In this document: piece after piece, positions 20,510-31,100 of the stretch
Layout: every line of letters starts with the position of its first letter
Position numbering within the stretch: the first letter of the stretch is position 1
NCBI GenBank assembly: GCA_902776835.1
Contig: CACYRK010000012.1
Location: 16,010-80,009 of the forward strand
DNA from: an uncultured Bacteroidales bacterium
Lineage (GTDB): Bacteria; Bacteroidota; Bacteroidia; Bacteroidales; Muribaculaceae
Length of the DNA stretch: 64,000 nucleotides
Direction: 5' to 3'
Program-made: the position numbers and the translations under genes
Notes under the pieces: generated by a model
Seen by the model: only the letters and a program-made list of their open reading frames with translations
Told to the model about the DNA's origin: nothing
Databases searched by the model: none

Positions 20510-21670
20510 TCAAGTAGTTTTAAGTTGTTTAATGTAGGTCAATAAGTAAACCACACCCACTGCCATAACGGCAACGGCGCCAGCCTGGCCAACGGCATCG
20601 CTGGCAAAGCCCATCAGCAACGGGAAGATGGTTCCGCCAAAGAGGCCCATAATCATCAGGCCCGACACCTCGTTCTGCTTTTGCGGCATCGAAGTCAGCG
20701 CCTTGGCGAAGCATATCGAGAAGATATTGGAGTTTCCATAGCCCACTAAAGCAATCGACGTGTAGAGAACCAACTTGTCGGTGCCGAAGAAGAGTCCACA
20801 CATGGCCAGCACCATCATTATCACGCTGATGATGAAGAATGTGCGGTCTTTCAGCACTCTGAGGAAGAACGAACCCGTGAGGCAGCCGATGGTACGGAAG
20901 ATGAAGTAAAGCGATGTGGCGAAAGCCGCCTCGTTGAGCGTCATGCCCAGTCGCTCCATGAGGATTTTAGGAGCGGTGGTGTTGGTGCCCACATCGATTC
21001 CCACGTGGCACATAATGCCCAGGAACGACAGCAGCACGATGGGCGTTTTTAAGAGTTTGAAGCACTCGACAAACGTCGACGGCTTGCCTTCAATCTTTGC
21101 CTCGTGGATGGGGGTCACCAAGAGCAACAAAGTGGAAAGGATGCCCACCACAAGGAAGATGGCGAAGAGCACACGCCAGTTGAGACCCAGCGAGGGAATG
21201 ACCGCGAGTGCGCCCCACGATGCCAGATATGGCGCGGAGAACGACGCGATAGCCTTCACAAATTGTCCGAAGGTGAGCGACGACGACAGGTTTCCGTCGC
21301 CCAGCACAGTAGCCACAAGCGGATTGAGCGACGTCTGCATCAGCGCGTTGCCAATGCCCAACAACGAGAAGGCCACCAGCATAATGCCAAACGAGTTGCC
21401 AAACAGGGGAATGATCAGCGAGAGCACCGTCACAACGAGCGACAGCAACACCGTCTTCTTGCGACCAATCTTGTTCATCAGCATGCCGGTGGGAATGCTG
21501 AAAATCAGGAACCAGAAGAACACCAGCGAGGGGAACACATTGGCCCACTTGTCGGAGAGATTCAAGTCTGCTTTCACATAGTTGGATGCGATACCCACAA
21601 GGTCAACAAATCCCATGCAGAAGAAGCACAGCATTATCGATATTATCGCAACTTTATTAGTTTTAGCCAT
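20510..21670 (-). CDS. MFS sugar transporter, probable fructose importer
   Basis: 386 residues, about twelve transmembrane helices, of the FucP-like sugar:proton symporter type (LCFFCMGFVDLVGIASNYVK at the start; NKIGRKKTVLLSLVV after helix 2). It would bring fructose released by the GH32 enzymes through the inner membrane. Tight spacing to the GH32 gene (22 bases) and to the fructokinase (7 bases) places it in the PUL operon, matching BT1758 in position. Confidence 0.87.
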   Translation of the reverse strand: MAKTNKVAIISIMLCFFCMGFVDLVGIASNYVKADLNLSDKWANVFPSLVFFWFLIFSIPTGMLMNKIGRKKTVLLSLVVTVLSLIIPLFGNSFGIMLVAFSLLGIGNALMQTSLNPLVATVLGDGNLSSSLTFGQFVKAIASFSAPYLASWGALAVIPSLGLNWRVLFAIFLVVGILSTLLLLVTPIHEAKIEGKPSTFVECFKLLKTPIVLLSFLGIMCHVGIDVGTNTTAPKILMERLGMTLNEAAFATSLYFIFRTIGCLTGSFFLRVLKDRTFFIISVIMMVLAMCGLFFGTDKLVLYTSIALVGYGNSNIFSICFAKALTSMPQKQNEVSGLMIMGLFGGTIFPLLMGFASDAVGQAGAVAVMAVGVVYLLTYIKQLKTT

Positions 21671-21692
21671 AAAATAAGTTGTTCTTGTATTG

Positions 21693-23372
21693 TTATAAGT
21701 TCATGTTATAGATAGTGGCCTTGCCGCCTTTCACCTTTATCTCGGTATACGGTGCCGAGGGGAAGACCAGGTTGGTCATCGCCATGCGGCCGTCGGCATC
21801 AAAGGCCTCGATGCTGCAGCGGTCAACGAAGATGCGCAACTGCTTGATCACACCGTGTGTGGGCCCCACCGTGACAACGGGGAACGCCTCGCTGAAACTG
21901 GCGTCGCCGCTGGCTGTGCGGTCCATGGCGAAGGTCTGCTTGGTGGCGTCGTAGGTCATCACCACCTGCTCGCCATTGGCGTTATAGAGGGTCAACTCCA
22001 TCGAGTTTTTCACATCCACGACGATTTCGCAGGTCTCGGTGGGCTTTTTCACCTTCTCGCCGCGTGCCGCGATCATCTCGGGCGACGGCTTCACGCTGAC
22101 GTATGTCTCCTCGCCGTCGGTAAAGAGGCCCAGGTCGCGGGGTATGGAGTTGGCGCTGCGGAACTGGCGGGTGGGTACCTGGTTGGCATACTGCCAGTTA
22201 GACATCCATGCCAGCACCACATGACGGCCCGCGGGAGCGTTGTAGAACGACACCGTGGCGTAATGGTCCTTGCCATAGTCGAGCCACTTGGTGACCTTGG
22301 GCATCGACTCACAGGTGAACTTGTGGCCGTCGAAGTCGCCCACGAAGTACTGGGTTGCCGAGCCGCCAAACGGGCCACCGGGGTTGATGTTGCACAGCAG
22401 CACCCACTTGTCGCCGATTTTCATCAGGTCGGGGCACTCCCACACGCCACCGTGGTTGCCGTATTCCTTGCCGAACGAACTCTCATACTTCCACTCCTTC
22501 AGGTCGCGCGACGAATAGATGCGCATCTCCTGGCCAGCGGCGAGAATCATGTTCCAGCAGTTGACATCGGCATTCCAGAACGGATTAGGGTCACGGAAGT
22601 CGGGCACGTCGCTCGACAGGACCGGGTTGCCCTCATACTTGTCGAACGTCAGGCCGTTGTCGTGCGAGATTGCGATTGACTGCGTCTGGTTCTGACCAGC
22701 CGAGGTGTAGATAGCCACCACATCGTCGCCACTGGTCACGCATGACCCTGAGAAGATGGTTCCCAAAGCATCAGGCTCGATGGCGATGGGTTGCGGAGTC
22801 CAGTGAATCAGGTCGGTGGAGGTGGAGTGTCCCCAGGTCATGTTCTCCCACTGCGAGCCGTAGGGGTTGAACTGATAGTACAGGTGCCACACACCATCCT
22901 TGTAGAACATGCCGTTGGGGTCGTTCATCCAGCCGTAGGCCGGAGTATGGTGATAGGCAGGACGGAAGCGCTCGCGGTTCGTAGCGTCGAAGTTGTCGTC
23001 GACGCGCATCTCACGCCAGCACACAAAGTCCTTCACGGCACCCGTTGTGCGGCGGTCGCCGTGGAAGGTGACGTCGATCAGCACCTTGCTGTTGTCGAAG
23101 CGCTGGATGTCGAGGGGCACATAGTAGTCCACCTTGTCGACGGCGAGTCGCACGTTAAGCGTCTGCACCTGCTCATTGTCGACGATGACACGCAGATAGG
23201 CATATTCCTCCTTTTCCTGCACAGGAAGCAGGATGTATTTGCCCGAGGCGTCAACACGCAGCATGGCGTGGTTTTCGCTCAGCATCTGGGGAGCCAGTGC
23301 CGTGGCCGATAAGGCCACGAGCACGGCTGCCATCAGAGTTAATAGTCTGTTCATGACTGTAAAGGTAATCAT
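21693..23372 (-). CDS. GH32 beta-fructosidase (levanase/inulinase type)
   Basis: 559 residues from the ATG at 23372, which overlaps the preceding stop as ATGA; an alternative ATG at 23354 (MNRLLTLM...) gives a more classical signal peptide. After the signal, residues 30-140 form an extra N-terminal beta domain seen in Bacteroides GH32 enzymes. The GH32 propeller follows with WMNDPNG (nucleophile D161), FRDPNPFW and VWECPDL (acid/base Glu), and ends in a short beta-sandwich. It lacks a lipobox, so it is probably periplasmic, releasing fructose from fructo-oligosaccharides. Exo against endo action cannot be told from the sequence alone. Confidence 0.92.
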   Translation of the reverse strand: MITFTVMNRLLTLMAAVLVALSATALAPQMLSENHAMLRVDASGKYILLPVQEKEEYAYLRVIVDNEQVQTLNVRLAVDKVDYYVPLDIQRFDNSKVLIDVTFHGDRRTTGAVKDFVCWREMRVDDNFDATNRERFRPAYHHTPAYGWMNDPNGMFYKDGVWHLYYQFNPYGSQWENMTWGHSTSTDLIHWTPQPIAIEPDALGTIFSGSCVTSGDDVVAIYTSAGQNQTQSIAISHDNGLTFDKYEGNPVLSSDVPDFRDPNPFWNADVNCWNMILAAGQEMRIYSSRDLKEWKYESSFGKEYGNHGGVWECPDLMKIGDKWVLLCNINPGGPFGGSATQYFVGDFDGHKFTCESMPKVTKWLDYGKDHYATVSFYNAPAGRHVVLAWMSNWQYANQVPTRQFRSANSIPRDLGLFTDGEETYVSVKPSPEMIAARGEKVKKPTETCEIVVDVKNSMELTLYNANGEQVVMTYDATKQTFAMDRTASGDASFSEAFPVVTVGPTHGVIKQLRIFVDRCSIEAFDADGRMAMTNLVFPSAPYTEIKVKGGKATIYNMNL

Positions 23373-24967
23373 TTTTCGGTTTGCTGGTACACCTTCAGGT
23401 CAGAAATGGTGATATTGCCACCATAATTGTTGATGCTCCAACAATTCTTCTGGATGCCATAAATGCGGTTGGTGTAGGCGCAAACATCGTTGATGTACAT
23501 CACCATCACCGAGTTGTCGGTGTAGATGTCGATGTGGTAAACATTGTCGCCAGGACGCTGGAACACATAGCCGTCGATACCCTCGACAAAGCCCTTGCCC
23601 TTGCTGCCTTCCTGCTCAAAGTTCACCTTGCGGTTGAACTCACCCTCGGGGTTAACCACCATCGTGTAATAGAGTTCGGAGTCGGTGCCGCGCACCATCG
23701 ACACTCCGAAGCGGTCCCAATTATTGGAAGTGGTCACCGTGAACGAGATGTGGTTGCACGTACCCAGGCGGTTGTACAGCACATAAGCGCCATCACCTGA
23801 GAGGGTGCCGTTGACACCGCTCATTTGAGCGCCGCTGCTGGCCATGACAGCCACGTTCTGCTCCTTGTTGTACTTAGCCTTGATGGCGGGCACCTCGCCC
23901 AGGGTCAGCGTACCGTCGGCGTGCTGAATGATCTTGTGGCACACCAGAGCGCCCGACCAGTTAGGCTCGCCGCCTGCACCCACATTGATGTTCTTGTCGT
24001 GAATAGTGTTGCCGGTGCGGAACGGGCACCAACCCCAGATGTAGCGGTCCTGGCCGTTGCTTGCCGTCTTGCCGGCATAGAAAGCGCGGCTGTCGAGCAC
24101 ACCCTCATGACCGTCTTTCGGCCAGTTGGCGCCCGGATCGTTGAAGCAAGCCTTCAGCGCCTCGAAGGTGGGCGCCATCATGTATTTCACCTTGCGGCTC
24201 CACGAAGCGCGGTAACCCTCGCTGTAGACGCAATACCAGTAGTTGCCCATCTTGAAGATGTCGGGGCACTCACACATGCGGTCCCAAATCATGGGGAAAC
24301 TGCCTACGTGTTCCCACGTCTTCAGGTCGCTCGACTTGAACTCAGCAAACTTCAGGTTGCTGGAGATGACCATATGATACAGTCCGTCGTCGGCAACAAA
24401 AATCTGCGGGTCGCGGAAGTCGTTGTCGGAGTAGCCAAATGCCGAGCCTTTGAGCATCCACAGGGCGTCTTTCGACCAATTCTTGAAATCGGCTGAGGTA
24501 GCCCTCATCACAGCCTCACGTCCATAACGGTCGTGGCCGGTGTAGTAGATGTAATACACGCCGTCTTTCTCGACACAGCAGCCGGTACCCAGCGCAGCGT
24601 CCTGCTCGTCGGCAGAAGTGCCGGTAGGCAGCACCTCGCCAAGCGACTGATAGTTGGCACCATCGACTGTCGACACGCCCCAGAAGGGGTGGTAGTTGAA
24701 AGCCGCATTGTTGTCGAACTCCTGCAGATAGAGCACCTTGAAATGGCCAGCCTTGCTGTCGTAGAACGGCATCGGGTCACCACAGCGGCCTATTGCCGGA
24801 TTGTAATAGGTCTGGAAACCCGACTCGTCAACCGAGTTAAAGAATGCGGTCGTGTTGTCCCAATCCTTTGAGGGGTCGGGGCCATAGTTATCTTCGCTGC
24901 ATGCCGACGAAGCGAGCACAAAGCAACCCAGCAGCAATGCGCTGAAAATATTCTTATACTGTTTCAT
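23369..24967 (-). CDS. GH32-like surface lipoprotein with C-terminal DUF4975-type domain
   Basis: 532 residues. A lipoprotein signal ends in LASSAC with C23, followed by SEDN, so surface exposure is likely. The five-bladed propeller has GDPMPFYD near residue 63 in place of the usual NDPNG, then FRDPQIF and MCECPDIF, so all three acidic positions of GH32 are retained although the first motif is altered. The C-terminal 150 residues are a lectin-like sandwich (VNGTLSGDGAYVLYNRLG...). Such proteins occur in fructan PULs as surface GH32 enzymes or binding proteins. It overlaps the next GH32 gene by 4 bases. Confidence 0.82.
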   Translation of the reverse strand: MKQYKNIFSALLLGCFVLASSACSEDNYGPDPSKDWDNTTAFFNSVDESGFQTYYNPAIGRCGDPMPFYDSKAGHFKVLYLQEFDNNAAFNYHPFWGVSTVDGANYQSLGEVLPTGTSADEQDAALGTGCCVEKDGVYYIYYTGHDRYGREAVMRATSADFKNWSKDALWMLKGSAFGYSDNDFRDPQIFVADDGLYHMVISSNLKFAEFKSSDLKTWEHVGSFPMIWDRMCECPDIFKMGNYWYCVYSEGYRASWSRKVKYMMAPTFEALKACFNDPGANWPKDGHEGVLDSRAFYAGKTASNGQDRYIWGWCPFRTGNTIHDKNINVGAGGEPNWSGALVCHKIIQHADGTLTLGEVPAIKAKYNKEQNVAVMASSGAQMSGVNGTLSGDGAYVLYNRLGTCNHISFTVTTSNNWDRFGVSMVRGTDSELYYTMVVNPEGEFNRKVNFEQEGSKGKGFVEGIDGYVFQRPGDNVYHIDIYTDNSVMVMYINDVCAYTNRIYGIQKNCWSINNYGGNITISDLKVYQQTEK

Positions 24968-24974
24968 GAGTCAA

Positions 24975-26405
24975 TTACCTGGTTAAATAGTTGATAGCGT
25001 TCTTGGTCATAATCTCAATATTCTTGTGGTACCTCTCGGTGTAGCCAGCCTCGAGAGTATAAGAATACCAGTCGAAGCAGCCCGAACCGATGCAGATGAT
25101 GCCACCCTTACCCTCGTGAGCGGGATACTCCCAGAGCACGATAGCGCCATCGCCACCAACACCCAGCACCTTACCGCCGGTGCGGCTGGTCCAAGCGTCG
25201 TAATTGTCGTAACCACCCCAGTCGGTACCAATGTGGTACTGAGCGGTAGAGTTGGTGATGTGATATCCGGCGTCGGTGCAATAGACAGCGTTGGGATCAT
25301 CACCGGTCACAAGACCTTGATAAATGGCGTGTCCGGCCTGGCCTGCAAAGATGTTGAAAGTCCACGGGCCGCCGCACAACTCGGCATTGGCCTCATCCTG
25401 ACCCCAGCAGTTGTTGGGCGTGGTCCACTCGTCGTCGCCGGTAGTGCCGATGAACGAGGGCAGGTTAACGGCATAGCGAGTGAGCAGCAGGGCACCGCCG
25501 TTCTCGTAGAACTGACGCAACTCATTCAGCGTGTTCATGGCATCAGTAGCCTTAGCGACAAACGCGTCGTGGCCGTCAACACCGCCATCCACGTGCCAGT
25601 GCCACCAGATGAGTTTGCACTCCGAGAGGTCGAGCGTGCCTGCGCGCAGGTCGGCAAACGAAGCGTACAGCGAACTCTCGACATTGCCAAGCATCCACTG
25701 GCAAGCAGTCTGAGCCTCGGGATCAAGTTCGTTCATCGTGGGAGCAGAACCCAGGAACAGTGCCTTGGGCTTGCTGATAGCAATCACCGTGACGGTGTAG
25801 ACACTTTCAGCCGAGTTGTTCTTCACCGTGTAAGTGACGGGCTGAGAGAAGTCCTGAGCGACACCCGACGACGGGGTAATCGTTGCATTCTGGCTATAAG
25901 TGATTGTGGGCACCAGGTTAGTGATGTCGAGCGTAGCGGGCACATACACGACAATCGACTTCGTTGCCTGGTCGATGCTGCCGGTGTAGATGTCGTTAAT
26001 CACAAACTCGGTGATTCGTGCCTCATCGTGCAGGACCGACAAAGTCCAGTCCATGTACACGTCGCCATTCTTCACGTGCAACACCTTGGCAGCGTCCATG
26101 TTGATGGTTTCGCCCTGGCTAATGTTACACACAGCACCGTCCGACATCTTCAGTGATGTTACCGTCATGGCCGATGTCTCGTACACCTCGGGCAGACGCA
26201 CGAGGATGGTGCGTGACGGCAGGTCGATGATACCCTCAAAATTGTCGAGGGTGAGTTGTTCGATCATGCAGTTGCCTTTCAACTCCAGGTCGCTGAGGTT
26301 GTCGTCGGAGCATGAACTGAGCATTGTGGCGAGTCCGCAGCATGCAAAACACGCACATAATATATATAATATCTTAACTTTCATATTCATTGATATTTTA
26401 TTCAT
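24975..26405 (-). CDS. PUL surface glycan-binding lipoprotein (DUF4960-like)
   Basis: 476 residues from the first ATG; ATGs at 26390 and 26384 are also possible and give a shorter signal. The lipobox LSSC places the acylated Cys at residue 32. Residues 50-230 are two Ig-like domains (DWTLSVLHDEARITEFVIN...; YTVKNNSAESVYTVTVIA), and residues 235-470 are a larger domain with KALFLGSAPTMNELD and LIWWHWHVDGG, typical of DUF4960. It lies between susD and the GH32 genes, the position of the levan-binding protein BT1761. It would hold fructan at the cell surface; ligand inferred from context. Confidence 0.8.
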   Translation of the reverse strand: MNKISMNMKVKILYILCACFACCGLATMLSSCSDDNLSDLELKGNCMIEQLTLDNFEGIIDLPSRTILVRLPEVYETSAMTVTSLKMSDGAVCNISQGETINMDAAKVLHVKNGDVYMDWTLSVLHDEARITEFVINDIYTGSIDQATKSIVVYVPATLDITNLVPTITYSQNATITPSSGVAQDFSQPVTYTVKNNSAESVYTVTVIAISKPKALFLGSAPTMNELDPEAQTACQWMLGNVESSLYASFADLRAGTLDLSECKLIWWHWHVDGGVDGHDAFVAKATDAMNTLNELRQFYENGGALLLTRYAVNLPSFIGTTGDDEWTTPNNCWGQDEANAELCGGPWTFNIFAGQAGHAIYQGLVTGDDPNAVYCTDAGYHITNSTAQYHIGTDWGGYDNYDAWTSRTGGKVLGVGGDGAIVLWEYPAHEGKGGIICIGSGCFDWYSYTLEAGYTERYHKNIEIMTKNAINYLTR

Positions 26406-26429
26406 CTGAATTAAACAATGTTGCGGTGA

Positions 26430-28166
26430 TTACCAGTTGCCAATGTTCTGTTTGTAGTGGCCGTTAGATGCCGAAATCTGGCTGAACGGGATGGGCAGGT
26501 ACTCATCCTTGTTGGCCGTGAAATGAGCGACACTGTAAATCGAGCAGTGGCCGATTTCCTCGGCAAAGTACTTGTTGAGCACCGTGGCGGCATCGCCCCA
26601 GCGCACGAGGTCGAAGAAGCGCTCGCTCTCCATAGCCAATTCCAGACGGCGCTCCATCTTCACAATCTTAATGGTCTCATCCTTAGAATGGCCTGTGTTG
26701 TAGTTGCTGACGTACATCTTCACGCCGAAAGCACTGGGATAACTTGAAATCATCTGGGTGCTGGTGGCTGCACGCGAACGCAGTTGGTTCACCAGGTTGA
26801 TGGCCTGGTCCGATTGTCCCAACTGGGCATAAGCCTCGGCACGCATCAGCAGCACGTCGGCATAGCGGAAGACGATACGGTTCATCGGGCTGGCCCAATA
26901 AGAGCCCTTGATCAGGTAACTGCCAATGAGGGCGGGGTCGACATTCTGCTTGAGCGACACATAGTAGCCATACAGGCCATTGCTGCGGCTCCAGATGCTG
27001 GTCTCCTCCATCATATAGCGGCGGTTGAACATGTAAGGCAAGCCGGGCATGCCCACGGTGAGGAACAGACGCGGGTCGGCATTGTCGGCGGTCATGTCAT
27101 AATCCTTGTTGTTGAAATTATCGAGCAGGGGCAGGCCATCGGCGCCGGTACGGAAGGCATTCACGAGGTTCTGCGACGGCTTGTAGAAGTCGCAACCACC
27201 ATCGGTAGCGCCGGGAATGTTGGGCGGAATCAAACCGTAACTCCAGTTCAGGTTGCCATAGGTGGAACCGTCGTTGCGCGAGTACTGGATAGCCCAGAGG
27301 CTCTCCTTGCCGTTTTCGTACTCTTCCTCGGGACGGAAGTTGTTGTGGATGTCGGCCTCCAGACCATAGTTGGTGTACAGGGAAGGATTGGTGAACTCAA
27401 TTACCTTCTCCAGGTCGCCCTGATTGATGCTCGTCACCTGGTTGCTGTTTTCGTCGTCCTGACGATAAGCCTTGTAGAGGTAAACCTTGGCCAGGAAAGC
27501 GGCGGCGGCAGCGCGCGTGGGACGGCCCTTATCGTCCTGCACAGCGGGCAGCGTGTTGTAAGCCTCCATCAAGTCGTCGATGATGAGTTGCCAGCCCTCG
27601 TCGTTGGAGTACTGAGTGTTAGACAACTCGTTATACTCGTCGTAGGTCAAGTTCTCGTTGACAACAAACGGGATGTTTTTGTACAAGCGCTTGAGCAGGA
27701 AGTGGCCATAGGCACGCAAGAACTTCATCTCGGCCAGGCGCTGATTCTTCATGGCATAACTGTCGGAAGTCTCCTTAAGCAGCGCGATGGCGCTGTTGAC
27801 GCGCGACAGGCTGTTGTACAATCTCACCCACATGTCGTTAATGTTCCAGTTGGTGGTGAGCACACCTTGCTGAACCTCAAGTTGATGGAACACGTCACCG
27901 TCGCTGGTGCCGTTACCACCCTTATAGGCGTCGTCGCTGCGAACGTCGAAGTTCCACATCGAGAACGACGAGTTGATGTCCTCGGCAGTGGTAAAGATGG
28001 CGTAGGCCGAGATTGCCATAGCCTCAGCGTTTTCGGGTGTCTTCACTTGATCGTCACTGAGTGTGGCTTGGGGCTTGTGCTCATCGAGAAAATCATCACA
28101 AGACGTGAACAATGTGGTGGCACAGAATACCAGACCGACGCACAATATATTGAATATCTTTTTCAT
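26430..28166 (-). CDS. SusD/RagB family nutrient-binding lipoprotein
   Basis: 578 residues, lipobox ending FTSC with C23. The SusD-like N-terminal domain and TPR-like helices are visible, for example DMWVRLYNSLSRVNSAIALL, EMKFLRAYGHFLLKRLYKNIPFV and the C-terminal RYADVLLMRAEAYAQLG segment that is a hallmark of the family. It caps the SusC barrel on the cell surface and helps load oligosaccharide. It follows susC by 15 bases. Fructan specificity is inferred from the locus. Confidence 0.95.
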   Translation of the reverse strand: MKKIFNILCVGLVFCATTLFTSCDDFLDEHKPQATLSDDQVKTPENAEAMAISAYAIFTTAEDINSSFSMWNFDVRSDDAYKGGNGTSDGDVFHQLEVQQGVLTTNWNINDMWVRLYNSLSRVNSAIALLKETSDSYAMKNQRLAEMKFLRAYGHFLLKRLYKNIPFVVNENLTYDEYNELSNTQYSNDEGWQLIIDDLMEAYNTLPAVQDDKGRPTRAAAAAFLAKVYLYKAYRQDDENSNQVTSINQGDLEKVIEFTNPSLYTNYGLEADIHNNFRPEEEYENGKESLWAIQYSRNDGSTYGNLNWSYGLIPPNIPGATDGGCDFYKPSQNLVNAFRTGADGLPLLDNFNNKDYDMTADNADPRLFLTVGMPGLPYMFNRRYMMEETSIWSRSNGLYGYYVSLKQNVDPALIGSYLIKGSYWASPMNRIVFRYADVLLMRAEAYAQLGQSDQAINLVNQLRSRAATSTQMISSYPSAFGVKMYVSNYNTGHSKDETIKIVKMERRLELAMESERFFDLVRWGDAATVLNKYFAEEIGHCSIYSVAHFTANKDEYLPIPFSQISASNGHYKQNIGNW

Positions 28167-28181
28167 AGTGATTGCGAATTT

Positions 28182-31100
28182 TTAGAATGAAACATTAAGA
28201 CCGAAAGTGACATTGAGTGGAATTGGATAGCCGAAGTTGGGATTCTCGGGATCCACTCCAGTGAACGACTTGCTCTTGATCGTCAGCAGGTTTTGTGCCG
28301 ACAAATACATGCGCAGGCGTGCGATGTGCATCGCGTCGCACACGTTGCTGCCAAAGTTGTAACCCACCTGGATGTTGCGCATCTTAGCATACGAGCCATC
28401 CTCCACAAAGTAACTGCTCACACGCTTCTCGTTGTTGTTGTCCATCGTGCTCACAGCGGGGATGTTGGAGTCGGGGTTCGAGGGTGTCCATGCGTCGAGC
28501 AAGCGGCGGCCCTTGTTCAGGTTAGAGATATTCAGTCCGCTCCACAAGTCGGTCTCGCGCTTCAGGTCGCTGATTACGTCGGCACCCTGTGCGCCCTGCC
28601 AGAACATTGTGAAGTCCCAATTCTTGTACTCGAGATAGATGTTAAGACCCCAAGTGAAGTCGGGCACCGGCGAGAAAATCCACTTCTGGTCTTTCTCGTT
28701 GATGACGCCGTCCTCGTTCAGGTCTTTCCAACGGATGCGACCCAGGCCGGCACCATTCTGTGCGGCATGGTTGTCGATTTCGTCCTGGCTCTTGAAGATG
28801 CCGTCGTAGACGTAGCCCACTTGTGCGCCCATGGGATGTCCCACCACGCTCTCGACGCCGTTGCCACCGAAGGTGCCGTTGGCAGCCAGAGTCTCGGGAA
28901 GTTTGGTCACCTTATTACGATAGGTGCCGATGTTGCCCGAGAAGTCATAATGGAAATCACCGGCCGAGCCACGGTAGCCCACGTTCAACTCGATACCGCG
29001 GTTAGTCATCTCACCAGCGTTGATCCACTGGCTGCTGCCCTCGCCCATCACACCGATGCCGGGCATGTTAACCAAGATGTCGGTAGTCTTCTTGTAGTAC
29101 CACTCAAACGAGCCGTACAGTGCGTTGCGAAGCAGACCGAAGTCGAAACCTAAGTTGGTTTGAGTAGTGGTCTCCCACTTGAGGTCGTCGTTACCCAGTT
29201 GGTTGCGCTTAAAGCCACTGGCCAGGGTCTGGCCGCCGTTGGTGCCGGCAATGTCGTAACTGGTACCGTAACTCTGGCCGCCAAAGCCGGCCTCGCCATA
29301 GTTGCTCTCAAAGATGGTGTAGCGGGCAATGTTGGAGATTTCCTGGTTACCAGTTTGTCCCCACGATGCACGCAGTTTCAAGTTGTCGAGCCAGTCGAAG
29401 CCCTTCAGGAACGACTCCTCGCTGATGCGCCAACCCACACTCACCGAGGGGAAGGTACCATAACGGTTGTTGCGACCGAAGCGGCTCGAACCGTCGTGAC
29501 GGATGGTCAAACTGGCCAGATAGCGGTCGTTATAGGTGTAATTCACCTTGCCGAAGAACGACACCAGCGAGTAACCCTCGCCAGCACCATAAGCCTCGGC
29601 ATTGCCAACGGCCGAGTTGGGCCACATGTAATCAGGATTCAGGACGGCGAAGTCATAAGCCTTGCCGCTGAGCCACGAGTCGTCCTCGCGGTTAAGTTCG
29701 ATACCAACCAGCACGTCGCCGCGATGCAAGTCGCGCTCCAAGTTGTAAGTTGCAATGGCGTTCCACATCCACTTGGTCCAGTGCTCCTGCTTAGCCTCGA
29801 CGGCGTTGGTAGGATTGGCCACCGTACCCTCGGTGACGGGATAGGTGAAAATGCGTTGCTGCTTCTGTGCATAGTCAAGACCGAAGGTCGACTTGATGTT
29901 GAAATTGGCAAAGGGGTTTATGTTGATGAACGCGTCGCCAAACATGCGCCAATAGGTGTAGCGGTTGTCGCTGTTGCGGTCAAGACGAGCCACGGGGTTC
30001 TCACGGTCGGGATAGCCACCCACAGGACCGGCATATTGGCCAGTGGTGGTGTAAACCGGCAACGAGGGGTTAAACTGCAGCACATTCTCCAGGAATCCGC
30101 CAGGAGCCTGGAGTTCGTTGGTGCGGTTTACCGTGAAGTGCTCACCCACAGTGATGATTTTGCGCTCACCTATGTTGAGCAACTTGTAAGAAGTGTTCAT
30201 ACGAGCCGAGAAGCGCTCGAAGTCCGACTGCTTGATGATACCCTTGTTCTTATAGTAACCTACCGAGAAGAACGAAGTTCCGTTCTCGGTGCCTTGACTC
30301 AGCGATAAGTTATATTGCTGAACCAAGCCAGTGCGCGTTGTCTCGTCGAACCAGTCGGTATCGGCGGCGGGTGTCGTGCCGGCAAGGTCCAAATACTTGC
30401 TCATGGTGATGCCATTAAGCACAGGCACGCCCGAGGCGTTGTAACTCCAATCATAATGATATCCCAAGCCGTTTAAGTTGGGATTCAGGCCGTCATTCAC
30501 ATAACCTTGCCACATCATCTGGCCAAACTCCTTGGCGTTCAGCACTTTCATCTTGTGAGCATAAGTCTGCACCGAGAGGCTGGCATCGAAGTCGATTTTC
30601 ACTTTGCCTTCCTTGCCACCCTTGGTGGTGATGATAATCACACCGTTTGCAGCGCGGCTACCGTAGATAGAAGCCGAAGCGGCGTCCTTAAGCACCTGGA
30701 TGCTCTCGATGTCGTTACCATTGAGTTCATGCATACCGGCTTTGGTGGGAACACCGTCGATGATGTAAAGCGGGTCGTTGTTGTTGAGTGTACCAGTACC
30801 ACGAATACGCACCGTTGCGGCACCCGAGGGATTACCGTCGGCCGCGATGTTCATTCCCGGCACGCGACCCTGCATCGCCTTCATGGGGTTGTTTTCGTTC
30901 TGCTTTACCAGATCACTCACACTAACCACCGACACTGCGCCGGTCAAGTCGGCCTTGCGCTGGGTGGTGTAGCCCGTCACGACAATCTCGTTAAGGGAAA
31001 TAGCATCCTCCTTCATGGTAACCACCATGCCGTTACTTGCAGGCAGTTCCATATTCAGGTAGCCCACATAGGTGAAAACGAGAGTTGCTCCGGGATTTAC